Of a stretch of DNA of 64,000 nt, positions 14,456-23,084 are shown in pieces. How positions within the stretch are numbered: position 1 is the first letter of the stretch; each line of letters opens with the position of its first letter. A program made the position numbers and the translations under genes. The stretch lies in NCBI RefSeq assembly GCF_031458095.1, contig NZ_JAVDXU010000001.1, forward strand, positions 1,798,001 to 1,862,000, given 5' to 3'. The notes beneath the pieces were generated by a model, which was not told the DNA's origin, made no database searches, and saw only the letters and a list, made by a program, of their open reading frames with translations. This stretch comes from Pelomonas saccharophila_A. GTDB taxonomy: Bacteria; Pseudomonadota; Gammaproteobacteria; Burkholderiales; Burkholderiaceae_C.

Positions 14456-14477
14456 AATTAGGGTCAGAGTCGATTAT
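14456..14477 (+). repeat. REP-like repeat, left copy
   Basis: Core GGGTCAGAGTCGATTAT preceded by AATTA. It matches the reverse complement of 15287-15308 except at two A/G positions. Confidence 0.75.
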
Positions 14478-14504
14478 TTGCATTCAAAGACGCTGAGCGA
14501 TAAT

Positions 14505-14524
14505 AATTGGGGCCACAGTCAGAT
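14505..14524 (+). repeat. REP-like repeat, degenerate internal copy
   Basis: AATTGGGGCCACAGTCAGAT, in the same orientation as the left copy, and overlapping the transposase stop codon at 14519-14521. It is similar to but clearly more diverged than the two outer copies. Confidence 0.5.
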
Positions 14525-15241
14525 GCACTCACCGGGGCCTGACTCAGGAGGAACCGGTGTTTTGCGTGGCCGGCCACGGGGTCGCTTGACCGCGACCTTC
14601 GGATGAACATCGGCCAAAGTCTCCAGGAATGCGGCGCTGCCAACGGGCCGCCCGCGCAGCACGGCCTGGGTGAATTGCGCCTGTTCCAATGGCGTGGCGC
14701 CCTGCCCCATCAACTCGGCATAGGCATGCTCGCGTTCGAAGGGAGTGTTTCCGAGCGACCAATACAACTTGTGCTCGGTCACCAGCGGACTGCGCATCCG
14801 GCCCAAATGATGGGCAGCGCTGGACCAGGGCCATTGCGCCGCTTCCTGACACAGGCCCGCACGCACAGGATTCAGCTCGATGTAGCGCATGCAGGCCAGC
14901 AGATGCCGCTCGCCCTCGATCAAGCCGGCGCGGAAACGTCCTTCCCAGAGCGTGCCGCTGCGTTGATGGCGGGTGTTGAACCAAGCCACATAGCGTCGAC
15001 CCAGCGCCTGCATCATGCGGCTGAGGGCATCGGCTTGCGAGGGCGTCAACAGCAGGTGGAGATGGTTGTCCATCAGCACATAGGCATGGATGGCAACCCG
15101 GTACAGCGCGGCGACCTCGCCCAGCGTGGCCAGCATGTGCTGGCGATCGTGATCGCTGAAGAAGATCGCCTGACGGTTGTTACCGCGCAGGATGACGTGG
15201 TGAGGCTGACCCGGCAGGATCAGTCGGGGGAGACGGGCCAT
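14519..15241 (-). CDS. REP-associated tyrosine (HUH, Y1) transposase
   Basis: A 240-residue Y1 transposase of the IS200-like/TnpA-REP (RAYT) type. It has the N-terminal strand GQPHHVILRGNNR, the HUH-type metal site DNHLHLLL (His60 and His62) and a candidate catalytic tyrosine in GRRYVAWFN (Tyr84). The family hallmark SGTLWEGRFRA is followed by CMRYIELNPVRAGL. The C-terminus is basic with an AT-hook-like KRPRGRPRKT. RAYT proteins cut and join single-stranded DNA at REP palindromes and are usually single-copy, domesticated-looking genes. All expected motifs are intact, so it may be functional. It is bracketed by the repeats listed separately. Confidence 0.9.
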   Translation of the reverse strand: MARLPRLILPGQPHHVILRGNNRQAIFFSDHDRQHMLATLGEVAALYRVAIHAYVLMDNHLHLLLTPSQADALSRMMQALGRRYVAWFNTRHQRSGTLWEGRFRAGLIEGERHLLACMRYIELNPVRAGLCQEAAQWPWSSAAHHLGRMRSPLVTEHKLYWSLGNTPFEREHAYAELMGQGATPLEQAQFTQAVLRGRPVGSAAFLETLADVHPKVAVKRPRGRPRKTPVPPESGPGECI

Positions 15242-15286
15242 GGAGGCATCCCTTTCGGCTCGGCAGCCGGATTGGAGGCACCTAGG

Positions 15287-15308
15287 ATAATCGACTCCGA
15301 CCCCAATT
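15287..15308 (-). repeat. REP-like repeat, right copy (inverted)
   Basis: On the minus strand it reads AATTGGGGTCGGAGTCGATT followed by AT, the inverted partner of 14456-14477. It lies between the transposase start and the end of dgt. Confidence 0.75.
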
Positions 15309-15321
15309 TATCGGGATTGCT

Positions 15322-16449
15322 CTAGAACAGGCTCTTGCCCGTCAGCCTCAAATGCTCGCGGATGGCGAAGCGGTCGGTCATGCCGGCGATGTAATCGGCG
15401 CAGGCGCGCTCGCGGTCGAGGCGGTCGGCGAAGTCGGCGGGCATCTGGCTCGCGTCGGACGAATAGGCCGCAAACAGATCGCGCAGCACCTGTTCGGCAC
15501 GCGCCCGCGTTCCCTGCACCTGGGGATGGCGGTAGAGGTTGGCAAACAGGAAGCGCTTCAGCGCCGTGCTCTTGGCACGCATTTCCGGGCTGAAACGCAG
15601 CAGCGGCTTGTCGGCCCGGCGCACAGCCTCGACGTCGGCAGGCGCCGCCTCGGCCAGAGCCGCGCGCGTGGCGTCGATGATGTCGTAGACCTGGGCCGAC
15701 AGCATGCGGCGGATGGTCTCGAACAGCAGGCGCTTGCCGGCCAGGCCGGGGTGCGCGTCCAGTGACGCCTGCCAGTGCTCGCGCACGAGGTCCACCTCCA
15801 GCAATTGCTCCAGTTCGATCAGCCCGGAGCGCACGCCGTCATCGACATCGTGGGCGTTGTAGGCCACCTCGTCAGCGAGGTTGCAGAGCTCGGCCTCCAG
15901 GCTGGTCTGGCCACCATGCAGGAAGCGCGTCGCGATGCCTTGCGGCTCGGCCGCCTCGATCAGTTCGGCATTGCGGCGCGAGCAATGCTTGAGGATGCCC
16001 TCTCGCGTTTCGAAGCAGAGGTTGAGCCCGTCAAAAGCGGGGTAGCGCTGCTCCAGGTGGTCGACGACCCGCAACGACTGCAGGTTGTGCTCGAAGCCGC
16101 CATGGCCCTTCATGCAGTCGTCCAGCACGTCCTGGCCGGCATGGCCGAAGGGTGTGTGGCCCAGGTCATGGGCCAGGGCCACCGCTTCGACCAGGTCCTC
16201 GTCCAGGCCCAGGCTGCGCGCGATGGAGCGTCCGAGCTGGGCCACCTCCAGCGAATGCGTCAGCCGCGTGCGGAACAGGTCGCCCTCGTGGTTGAGGAAG
16301 ACCTGGGTCTTGTAGACGAGGCGGCGGAAGGCCGTGCTGTGGATGATGCGGTCACGGTCGCGCTGGAACTCGCTGCGCGTCGGCGCGGCCGGTTCGGGAA
16401 GGCGGCGGCCGCGGCTGCGCGCCGGGTCGGCGGCATAGGCCGGGCGCAT
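15322..16449 (-). CDS. dgt: Deoxyguanosinetriphosphate triphosphohydrolase-like protein
   Basis: A 375-residue HD-domain protein with the metal-binding motif THSLEV (His65) ... AHDLGHTPFGHAG (His94-Asp95, His98, His103). The N-terminal RSEFQRDRDRIIHSTAFRRL motif is typical of the dGTPase-like group. The family hydrolyses dNTPs to deoxynucleosides and tripolyphosphate. Length fits the shorter dGTPase-like subgroup rather than E. coli Dgt (about 500 residues). An in-frame GTG at 16458 exists, but GAGGTG at 16456-16461 sits six bases ahead of the ATG at 16449 and favours that start. It directly follows aroB in the same operon. Confidence 0.88.
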   Translation of the reverse strand: MRPAYAADPARSRGRRLPEPAAPTRSEFQRDRDRIIHSTAFRRLVYKTQVFLNHEGDLFRTRLTHSLEVAQLGRSIARSLGLDEDLVEAVALAHDLGHTPFGHAGQDVLDDCMKGHGGFEHNLQSLRVVDHLEQRYPAFDGLNLCFETREGILKHCSRRNAELIEAAEPQGIATRFLHGGQTSLEAELCNLADEVAYNAHDVDDGVRSGLIELEQLLEVDLVREHWQASLDAHPGLAGKRLLFETIRRMLSAQVYDIIDATRAALAEAAPADVEAVRRADKPLLRFSPEMRAKSTALKRFLFANLYRHPQVQGTRARAEQVLRDLFAAYSSDASQMPADFADRLDRERACADYIAGMTDRFAIREHLRLTGKSLF

Positions 16450-16455
16450 CGCCGA

Positions 16456-16461
16456 CACCTC
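16456..16461 (-). promoter_or_regulatory. Shine-Dalgarno of dgt
   Basis: GAGGTG on the minus strand, overlapping the aroB stop and six bases ahead of the ATG ending at 16449. It decides the dgt start and implies translational coupling to aroB. Confidence 0.65.
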
Positions 16462-17554
16462 AGGCGGCCCCGTGGGCCGTCAGCGTTTCGACGATGCTTG
16501 CGTCGGGCACCGAATGCAGCCCCGCCTTGCCCAAGGCCTCGATGAGCACGAAACGGATCTCGCCGGCCTCGGCCTTCTTGTCCACACGCATCAGCGACAG
16601 ATAGCGCTCGGCGCCCAGCTTGGGCGGGTGCACAGGCAACCCCGCCCTCTCGATGAGGTGTCGCAGGCGTTCGACAAAATCAGCCGGCATCAGGCCCATG
16701 CGCTGCGACAGGTCGGCCGCCAGCACCATGCCGCAGGCCACGGCTTCGCCGTGCAGCCACGCGCCATAGCCCATGCCGGCCTCGATGGCGTGGCCGATGG
16801 TGTGGCCGAAGTTCAGGATGGCGCGCAGGCCCTGCTCCCGCTCGTCCTGTCCCACCACGTCAGCCTTGATCTCGCAGCTGCGCCGCACCGCATAGCCCAG
16901 CACGGCCTTGTCCCGCACCAGCAGCGCGTCGAGGTTGTCCTCGATCCAGCACAGGAAGGCCGCATCGGCGATCGGTCCGTATTTGATGACCTCGGCCAGG
17001 CCGGCGCGCAACTCGCGCTCGGGCAGGCTGTCCAGGGTGTCGAGGTCGGCGATGACACGCTCGGGCTGGTAGAAGGCGCCGATCATGTTCTTACCCAGCG
17101 GGTGGTTGATGGCCGTCTTGCCACCCACCGAGGAGTCAACCTGGGCCAGCAGCGTCGTGGGCACCTGCACAAAGGGCACGCCACGCATATAGATGGCGGC
17201 CGCGAAGCCGGTCATGTCGCCGATGACGCCGCCGCCCAGTGCGAACAGCACGGTCTTGCGATCCAGGGCCTCGCCCAGCAGGTGGTCGCAGATGCGGTTC
17301 AGGCTGGCCCAGTCCTTGTGCTGCTCGCCATCGGGCAGCATGACGACATCGACACGCTTGTAGACGGCCAGCAGGCGTTGGCGCAGCCGCTCGGCGTACA
17401 GCGGCGCCACGGTCTCGTTGCTGACGATGACGGCGGCCGCGGCCTTGGGCAGGCGCTGCCAGCTCGCCACCTCATCCAGCAAACCCGAACCGATGCGGAT
17501 CTCGTAGTCGCGGTTGTCGGGAAGCTGGATGCGGACGGTATCGGTGGCAGGCAT
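16460..17554 (-). CDS. aroB: 3-Dehydroquinate synthase
   Basis: A 364-residue AroB, the usual length. It carries the NAD-binding and active-site signatures DGEQHKDW, GGGVIGDMTGFAAAIYMRGV, PTTLLAQVDSSVGGKTAINH and the zinc-site region FGHTIGHAIE. It converts DAHP to 3-dehydroquinate in the shikimate pathway. It lies between aroK and dgt, the conserved aroK-aroB order behind pilQ in many Proteobacteria. Confidence 0.96.
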   Translation of the reverse strand: MPATDTVRIQLPDNRDYEIRIGSGLLDEVASWQRLPKAAAAVIVSNETVAPLYAERLRQRLLAVYKRVDVVMLPDGEQHKDWASLNRICDHLLGEALDRKTVLFALGGGVIGDMTGFAAAIYMRGVPFVQVPTTLLAQVDSSVGGKTAINHPLGKNMIGAFYQPERVIADLDTLDSLPERELRAGLAEVIKYGPIADAAFLCWIEDNLDALLVRDKAVLGYAVRRSCEIKADVVGQDEREQGLRAILNFGHTIGHAIEAGMGYGAWLHGEAVACGMVLAADLSQRMGLMPADFVERLRHLIERAGLPVHPPKLGAERYLSLMRVDKKAEAGEIRFVLIEALGKAGLHSVPDASIVETLTAHGAA

Positions 17555-17611
17555 GCGGTCGAGTGTAAGAGCCGCCCCGGCGGGCGCCCTCCGCTTCCCG
17601 TCAAGCCGGCA

Positions 17612-18205
17612 TCAAAGCGGCTCGGCGCCCACCGTGGCGGCCACGCGGGCCGGGTCGAGCAGGCCCGCCAGCTCCAGTTGCATCAGCGCCATGTTGACGA
17701 GGGCATGCACGGACGGGCGTGCGCTCTCCAGCACATAGTGGGCGCAGCGGCGGTAGAGGGGGTCGCGCTGCTGATGCAGTTCGCGCAGCTTGGCCAGGGG
17801 GTCGCGCACCTGCAGCAAGGGCCGCGTCGTGTCGTGGCGAAGGCGGCGGAACAGGTCCTCGGGCGTGGAGCGCAGATAGAGCACGATCGCGCCGTTATGC
17901 AGCAACTCGCGATTGCGCTCCCGCAACACGGCGCCGCCGCCAGTCGCCAACACGCACTCGCCGGCGCGCGCGATCAGCTCGGCGATGACCTCGGTTTCAA
18001 TGTCGCGAAAGGCATCTTCGCCGTGGCGCTCGAAGAACGGCCTGATGCTGCCGCCGATGCGCTGCTCGATTTCATGGTCCGAATCGACAAAAGGCACGCC
18101 GATCTGGCGTGCCAGTTGCTTGCCGACGGTGGACTTGCCACCGCCCGGCATGCCCACCAGGGCGATCACGTCACTTCGGGTCGGAACAGCTGACAGCTGT
18201 GCCAT
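17612..18205 (-). CDS. aroK: Shikimate kinase
   Basis: A 197-residue P-loop kinase with Walker A GMPGGGKST (residues 18-26), the shikimate-binding SDHEIEQR and GGSIRPFFERHGEDAFRDIE, and ATGGGAVLRERNRE. It phosphorylates shikimate with ATP. The start codon lies 35 bases inside the 3' end of the upstream lipoprotein gene; an AAGG sits about eight bases before the ATG. The overlap suggests coupled translation and was kept because residues before the P-loop are needed for the first beta strand. Confidence 0.94.
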   Translation of the reverse strand: MAQLSAVPTRSDVIALVGMPGGGKSTVGKQLARQIGVPFVDSDHEIEQRIGGSIRPFFERHGEDAFRDIETEVIAELIARAGECVLATGGGAVLRERNRELLHNGAIVLYLRSTPEDLFRRLRHDTTRPLLQVRDPLAKLRELHQQRDPLYRRCAHYVLESARPSVHALVNMALMQLELAGLLDPARVAATVGAEPL

Positions 18206-20345
18206 ATGGGCTGACCTTGAACGCGGGATCCCCCACGCCGCCGAGATCAGCGGCCGCCACCGGCAGCGAAGCGTAGGTGTACAGGTAGTTGATCACCGCA
18301 TCGGCGTACGTCGTGCCGCCAGCGACGGCCTGGGCCGTCAGGTTGGAGTAGGACGTTGAAGGCAGAACCACCGGGACGCCGATCGGATAGTAGGCTGGCG
18401 GGCTGAGGACCCCTGCAGCGGTGACCGTGATCTTGTACTTCACCCAGCTGCCCAGGCTCTTCGCATACTCGAGCCGCAGGACGGCCACGCCATTCGCATC
18501 CGTCTTGGTGGAGCCCACCAGTGTGATGGCCACGTCGGATTTGCGCGGGTCGAGTTGCTTGTTGCCGTTGGCGTCCTCGACGCCGTCAATGACGCCGTTT
18601 CGATTCAGGTCCTCGTTGGGGCAGATGGCCGTCAGTGCACCCGCGCCGTAACCCTGGCTCCCGAGGGCCGTGAAATAGTCACCCTGCGGCCTCAGCTCCC
18701 AGCGTTGCGTGGCGAGGTTGTATCCCCAGGCGCCCTTGTAGAAGCCACCCAGGTCCACCGACGGCGTGATCTGGACGTCAGGCTTGGGATTGCCGGCGGA
18801 ATCGACAACCAGCACCACGTACTTCTTGACGTAGGTCAGCCCCGAAGGTCCGTCGGAGATGGTGTTGTCCGTACCGATGGAGATCGAGACCGGATTGGAC
18901 ACGATGGTCAGCGTGGTGGTCAGCAACTGGCCGCCCGCCGCAGCGCAGTTGCCAGCCGTCGCGCCGGCTGCAAAGTCGCTGACCTTCCAGCAGGCCTGAA
19001 TCGTCACGCCGTTGGTGGGGCTGCTGACGGCGCCAGGTGAGTAGGTCGTCGAGGCCGTACCCGAGGCGTCGGACAGCACGGAATTGAGTCCGGCGCCGAT
19101 CTTGCCCGTTCCGTTGTCGCCCGTTGCCGCGAACAGGACGCGGACGTTGGAGATGGGGGCGTTGTTGCCATCGCGGAAGATGGCGCTGATGGTGACCTGG
19201 TTGTTGGTGGCCGCGGTGTTGACCGAGACGACGTCCGCGGACAGGTTGAGCGCGGTCGCGACAGGTGTCGAGCCGGCATCGGGCACCGTCGTGCCACCAC
19301 CGCCGGCGATCGGAATCGTCACGATGGACTCGCGGCCACCCGCCACTGCCTTGATCGTCAGATTGGTGCCCGGCGCGTTGGGCGTGGTGTAGTTGAAGGT
19401 GTAGGCCCCGTTCAGGTCTGTCGTACCCGTGGCGCTGGTCACACCATTGCCGCTGACGCTGATGGGCACGCCCGGCATCGGGTTGGTGTTCACATCCGAC
19501 AAGGTGTACTGCACGGTACCCGCCGCACCCACAGTCGCCACGGACGGAACCGGGCTGGCCTGCGAGAAGCTCGCCCCGATGACCTGGAAGGCGGCGGTAC
19601 GCGTCAGGGTGCCGCTTGTCGCGACAACGGTGATGGTGCGGTTGGACCTGTCCTGGCCGATGCTGACCGTGCCTGTCACCTGACCACTGCTATTGGTGGT
19701 GCTGGATGGCGCGATCATGTAGGCGCTGGCATCCGTCACCGACAGTTGAACGGGGATGCCCTGCAGGGCGTTCCGGTTGCCGTCCACCGCGGTGGCCGTC
19801 GCCGTGATCGTCGCGCTGCCGCCGTTGTTGATATTGCTGGCACTCAACGTCAAGGACAGGTCATTCGCCTGCGGATTGTTCGGCGACGAGTTCTGGACGA
19901 TGTTGAAGGTCACGGCCCGCGTGACCTCGCCCGACTTGACAGTCAGCGTCACTGGCCGCAGGGACGAGTCCGAACCTTGGGTGATGGTGGCGACCAGCAC
20001 ACCCTTGGCGTCGGTCGCTGTCGCGGTGGTCGACACCACTGCGTTGGCATTCACGGAAACGCTCACCGGCGCGCTGGCAAGTGCCGCGCGGTTGCTGTCG
20101 ATGGTGGTCACCGTCGCCGTGATCGAGTCGGTTCCGGAGTTCGTCATCGTGGATTTGTTCAGCACCACAACGACATCGGCCGCCACGGCGCTGGCTGCGC
20201 CCGTGGGGCTTGACGCACCACCCCCGCCGATGACGGGAGTTCCGGCGCTGCCACCACCGCCACCACAGGCTGCGAGGGTGGCCGCAAGCACGCCACCCAA
20301 CAGCGCGCGGACCGCGGTCCGGCTCCAAACATCAAACTTCAACAT
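18171..20345 (-). CDS. Ig-like (Big) repeat lipoprotein in the pil-aro operon
   Basis: A 724-residue predicted lipoprotein. The signal ends in the lipobox LAAC (Cys27), followed by a glycine/serine-rich linker. From about residue 55 there are at least three repeats of the bacterial Ig-like type (xVDGNRxALxGIPVxxSV...TDxxG...), each with the TDANG/TDLNG turn of invasin-like Big domains. Near the C-terminus NEDLNRNGVIDGVEDANGNK looks like a calcium-binding dockerin-type loop. It lies between pilQ and aroK, separated from pilQ by 58 bases and overlapping aroK by 35. A surface or periplasmic role linked to the pilus is plausible from position only. Confidence 0.75.
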   Translation of the reverse strand: MLKFDVWSRTAVRALLGGVLAATLAACGGGGGSAGTPVIGGGGASSPTGAASAVAADVVVVLNKSTMTNSGTDSITATVTTIDSNRAALASAPVSVSVNANAVVSTTATATDAKGVLVATITQGSDSSLRPVTLTVKSGEVTRAVTFNIVQNSSPNNPQANDLSLTLSASNINNGGSATITATATAVDGNRNALQGIPVQLSVTDASAYMIAPSSTTNSSGQVTGTVSIGQDRSNRTITVVATSGTLTRTAAFQVIGASFSQASPVPSVATVGAAGTVQYTLSDVNTNPMPGVPISVSGNGVTSATGTTDLNGAYTFNYTTPNAPGTNLTIKAVAGGRESIVTIPIAGGGGTTVPDAGSTPVATALNLSADVVSVNTAATNNQVTISAIFRDGNNAPISNVRVLFAATGDNGTGKIGAGLNSVLSDASGTASTTYSPGAVSSPTNGVTIQACWKVSDFAAGATAGNCAAAGGQLLTTTLTIVSNPVSISIGTDNTISDGPSGLTYVKKYVVLVVDSAGNPKPDVQITPSVDLGGFYKGAWGYNLATQRWELRPQGDYFTALGSQGYGAGALTAICPNEDLNRNGVIDGVEDANGNKQLDPRKSDVAITLVGSTKTDANGVAVLRLEYAKSLGSWVKYKITVTAAGVLSPPAYYPIGVPVVLPSTSYSNLTAQAVAGGTTYADAVINYLYTYASLPVAAADLGGVGDPAFKVSPYGTAVSCSDPK

Positions 20346-20403
20346 CTCTTTGCACTCCCGTGTGTAGCCAGCGCAGCTGACACATCGTCAATTCAGTGAA
20401 ACC

Positions 20404-22563
20404 TCAGCGCACCGTCTGCCGCTCGCTGACGACCTTGGGCGTCAGGAAGATCAGCAGCTCGGTCTTCGAGGTGGTGCGGGTCTTGTTCTTGAACAGATTG
20501 CCCAGCAGGGGCACATCACCCAGCAGCGGGACCTTGTTGACGGTCTCACCTTCATCCTGGGTGTAGATGCCGCCGATGACGACGGTACCGCCGTTCTCGA
20601 CCAGCACCTGGGTCTGGACATGCTTGGTGTTGATCGCATAGCCCTGGGGCGTCAGCGTGCCACGGCTGTCCTTGTTGACGTCCACGCTCAGGATGACGCT
20701 GCCTTCGGGCGTGATCTGCGGCGTGACCTCGAGCTTGAGGTTGGCCTTGCGGAACTGCACCGAGGTCGCGCCGCTGGACGTGGCCACCTGGTAGGGCAGT
20801 TCCTCACCCTGCTCGATCAGGGCCTTGACCTGGTCGGCCGTGATGACGCGCGGGCTGGACACGACCTTGCCCTTGCCATCGGACTCGAGGGCCGAGAGCT
20901 CCAGGTTCAGGAAGCGGTTGGCCGTGGCGCTGAACAGCGACAGCGCGACCTGGGCGGCCGTACCGCCACTGAAGGCGTCGGACGAGGTGTTGGCCGGCAG
21001 GTTCACGAACTGCGTGTTGTTGTAGTTGGTCGCAACCCCCTGGTTGGTCTGCGAGCCGACGCCGTTGTAATTGCCGCCCACGGTCACATAGTTGCCGCCG
21101 CCCACGCTGTAGCCCGGGATGCCGCCCTGCTGGCCGCGCAGGTCGTTGACGCCGAGCTTGACACCCAGCGAGCGGCCGAACTTGTCGTTGGCCTCGACGA
21201 TACGGGCCTCGATCAGCACCTGGCGCACCGGGATGTCGATCTTGGCGATCATGGCCTGGATCTCCTCGAGCTTGCTCGGGATGTCGGACACGAACAGTTG
21301 GTTGGTACGCGGCTCGAAGATGACACTGCCGCGCTGCGACAGGATGCGGGTGCCACTGCTCGAACCGCCGCTGCCGCCGGAAGCCTGACCAGTCAGGCCC
21401 TTGGCAATGTCCTCGGACTTCACGTAGTTGAGCTGGAAGGACTGGTTGCGCAGCGGTTCAAGCTGGGCGATGGCCGCCTTGGCCTCGAGATCCAGCTTTT
21501 CCTTGGTGGCCAGTTCGTCCTTGGGCGCGATCCACAGCACATTGCCGGACTTCCTCAACCCCAGGCCCTTGGCCTGCATGATGATGTCCAGGGCCTGGTC
21601 CCAGGGCACGTCCTTCAGGCGCAGCGTGACGCTGCCGGTCACGGTGTCGCTGGTCACCACGTTGAAGTTCGTGAAGTCGGCAATGACCTGCAGCAGCGCG
21701 CGGACTTCGATGTTCTGGAAGTTCAGCGACAGCTTGTCACCCGCGTAGCCGGGGCCCTGGGTCAGCTTGTTCGGGTCGACCTTCATCGATCGAACTTCAA
21801 GCACGAACTGGTTGTCGCTCTGGTAGGCGCTGTGCTCCCAGTTGCCCTTCGGCTGGACCACCATGCGCACGCGGTCACCGACCTGCGTCGTCGTGATGGT
21901 CTGCACCGGCGTGCCGAAATCGACGACGTCGATCTTGCGGCGCAGGTTCTCGGGCAGGCTGGAGCGCAGGAACTCGACGACCAGGCTCTGGCCCTGCTGC
22001 TGGATGTCGACGCCAACCTGGTTGCTCGGCAGGTTGACGACCACGCGGCCGGCATCGTCTGCGCCGCGGCGGAAGTCGATGTCGCGCAGCGCTTGCGGCG
22101 CGGCGTTCAGGCTCTGCGCAAAATGCACGGGTTCGCTGGGCGCTGGCACGGCCTGCGCAGCGCCGGCGTCCAGCACCAGGACGATCGCATTGCCTTCGAG
22201 TTTGGCGCTGTAGTTCGACGCATGGCGCAGATTCAACACCACACGGGAACGCTCACCCGCCTGGGCCACATTGGCCGAGCGCAGATTGCCCTGGTTGATG
22301 TCGAGCTGGTTGCGACCCATGCCGTTCACGACGCCGGGCAGATCGATGGCGATGCGTGGTGGCGTCTGGATGGTGAAGCCCGCTGGCACGGCCGCCAAGG
22401 GCTCGCTCAGTTCGATCCGCACGATCTCCACGCCCGCCTGCTGGCTGGTGTTGATGGCACGAATCTGCGTCTGCGCCCAGGCCGCCGGCACAGCCAGCAG
22501 GGTGAGTGCAATTCCCAGCAACCAGCCACGGCCCATCGACTTGTTCTCCTGCAATGTCTTCAT
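20404..22563 (-). CDS. pilQ: Type IV pilus secretin PilQ
   Basis: A 719-residue outer-membrane secretin. It has a signal peptide ending VPAAWAQ, AMIN domains (roughly residues 30-130 and 160-270) for peptidoglycan or septal binding, and an STN/N0 region (LSLNFQNIEVRALLQVIADF). N1-type repeats (VPWDQALDIIMQAKGLG) lead to the C-terminal secretin domain with VSSPRVITADQVKALIEQG and VPLLGDVPLLGNLFK. It forms the pore through which the pilus exits. The ATG at 22561-22563 is chosen because it overlaps the pilP stop (ATGA) and has AGGAGAAGGG upstream; an in-frame ATG 45 bases upstream has no such support. Confidence 0.95.
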   Translation of the reverse strand: MKTLQENKSMGRGWLLGIALTLLAVPAAWAQTQIRAINTSQQAGVEIVRIELSEPLAAVPAGFTIQTPPRIAIDLPGVVNGMGRNQLDINQGNLRSANVAQAGERSRVVLNLRHASNYSAKLEGNAIVLVLDAGAAQAVPAPSEPVHFAQSLNAAPQALRDIDFRRGADDAGRVVVNLPSNQVGVDIQQQGQSLVVEFLRSSLPENLRRKIDVVDFGTPVQTITTTQVGDRVRMVVQPKGNWEHSAYQSDNQFVLEVRSMKVDPNKLTQGPGYAGDKLSLNFQNIEVRALLQVIADFTNFNVVTSDTVTGSVTLRLKDVPWDQALDIIMQAKGLGLRKSGNVLWIAPKDELATKEKLDLEAKAAIAQLEPLRNQSFQLNYVKSEDIAKGLTGQASGGSGGSSSGTRILSQRGSVIFEPRTNQLFVSDIPSKLEEIQAMIAKIDIPVRQVLIEARIVEANDKFGRSLGVKLGVNDLRGQQGGIPGYSVGGGNYVTVGGNYNGVGSQTNQGVATNYNNTQFVNLPANTSSDAFSGGTAAQVALSLFSATANRFLNLELSALESDGKGKVVSSPRVITADQVKALIEQGEELPYQVATSSGATSVQFRKANLKLEVTPQITPEGSVILSVDVNKDSRGTLTPQGYAINTKHVQTQVLVENGGTVVIGGIYTQDEGETVNKVPLLGDVPLLGNLFKNKTRTTSKTELLIFLTPKVVSERQTVR

Positions 22564-23084
22564 CGTCCCTTCTCCTGTAGCTGGAGGGTACTGGTGCGCT
22601 CGATCCACTCGCCCGCAGCGTCCTGGACGACTTCTCGCAACGTGATCTCGGTCTCGCTGATCTTGGTGATGCGGCCGAAGTTCTGGCCGAGGTAGTCCCC
22701 GGCCTTGACCTGATAGAGCAGGTTGTCGACGCGCAGCAGCGCATAGCGACGGCCCTCGCGCGTCAGGCTGCCCACCATGGCCATGCCATCCAGTGGATAG
22801 GCCTCCAGGGGCTCCTTGCGACGGCTGATCTCGGCCGTCAGCAGAGAGTTCGGCTGGGCCGCTTCCTGCTTGATCGCGACACTCAGCTTCTGCGGGCTGT
22901 AGGGGTCCACGCCAGCCGCCGATTCATAGGGCTGAGGCAGGAACTTCTTGGGCGGCAGCAGCGGCGTGACGGTGGTCTTGGCGTCCTTGCGCTCCTGTTC
23001 CATCCATTGGCGCAGCTCGTCCATGTCGCTTCCGCAACCCGACAGCGACATCAGGACCGCGAGGGGAATCAGCAGGCGCTTCAT
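22560..23084 (-). CDS. pilP: Type IV pilus assembly lipoprotein PilP
   Basis: A 174-residue lipoprotein with lipobox LSGC (Cys17). The C-terminal PilP domain shows PLEAYPLDGMAMVGSL and the GDYLGQNFGRITKI motif. PilP connects the inner-membrane PilNO complex to the PilQ secretin. It overlaps pilO and pilQ by four bases each (ATGA), so the genes are translationally coupled. Confidence 0.94.
   Translation of the reverse strand: MKRLLIPLAVLMSLSGCGSDMDELRQWMEQERKDAKTTVTPLLPPKKFLPQPYESAAGVDPYSPQKLSVAIKQEAAQPNSLLTAEISRRKEPLEAYPLDGMAMVGSLTREGRRYALLRVDNLLYQVKAGDYLGQNFGRITKISETEITLREVVQDAAGEWIERTSTLQLQEKGR

Larger units (their letters stand above)
14456..15308. mobile_element. REP-associated transposase unit with inverted end repeats
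   Basis: The HUH transposase gene is bracketed by a 22-bp sequence present at 14456-14477 and, inverted, at 15287-15308, with 20 of 22 positions identical. A third, more diverged copy overlaps the gene's stop. The unit separates gltB from dgt, two genes transcribed in the same direction. REP-associated tyrosine transposases typically lie between such repeats, so I read this as one REPtron-like unit. No target duplication was found by eye. Confidence 0.65.

Noticed and set aside
14456..15308. The repeats around the transposase considered as IS terminal inverted repeats of a DDE element
   Set aside because: The enzyme is a single-tyrosine HUH type, which does not use classical terminal inverted repeats, and no target duplication is visible.
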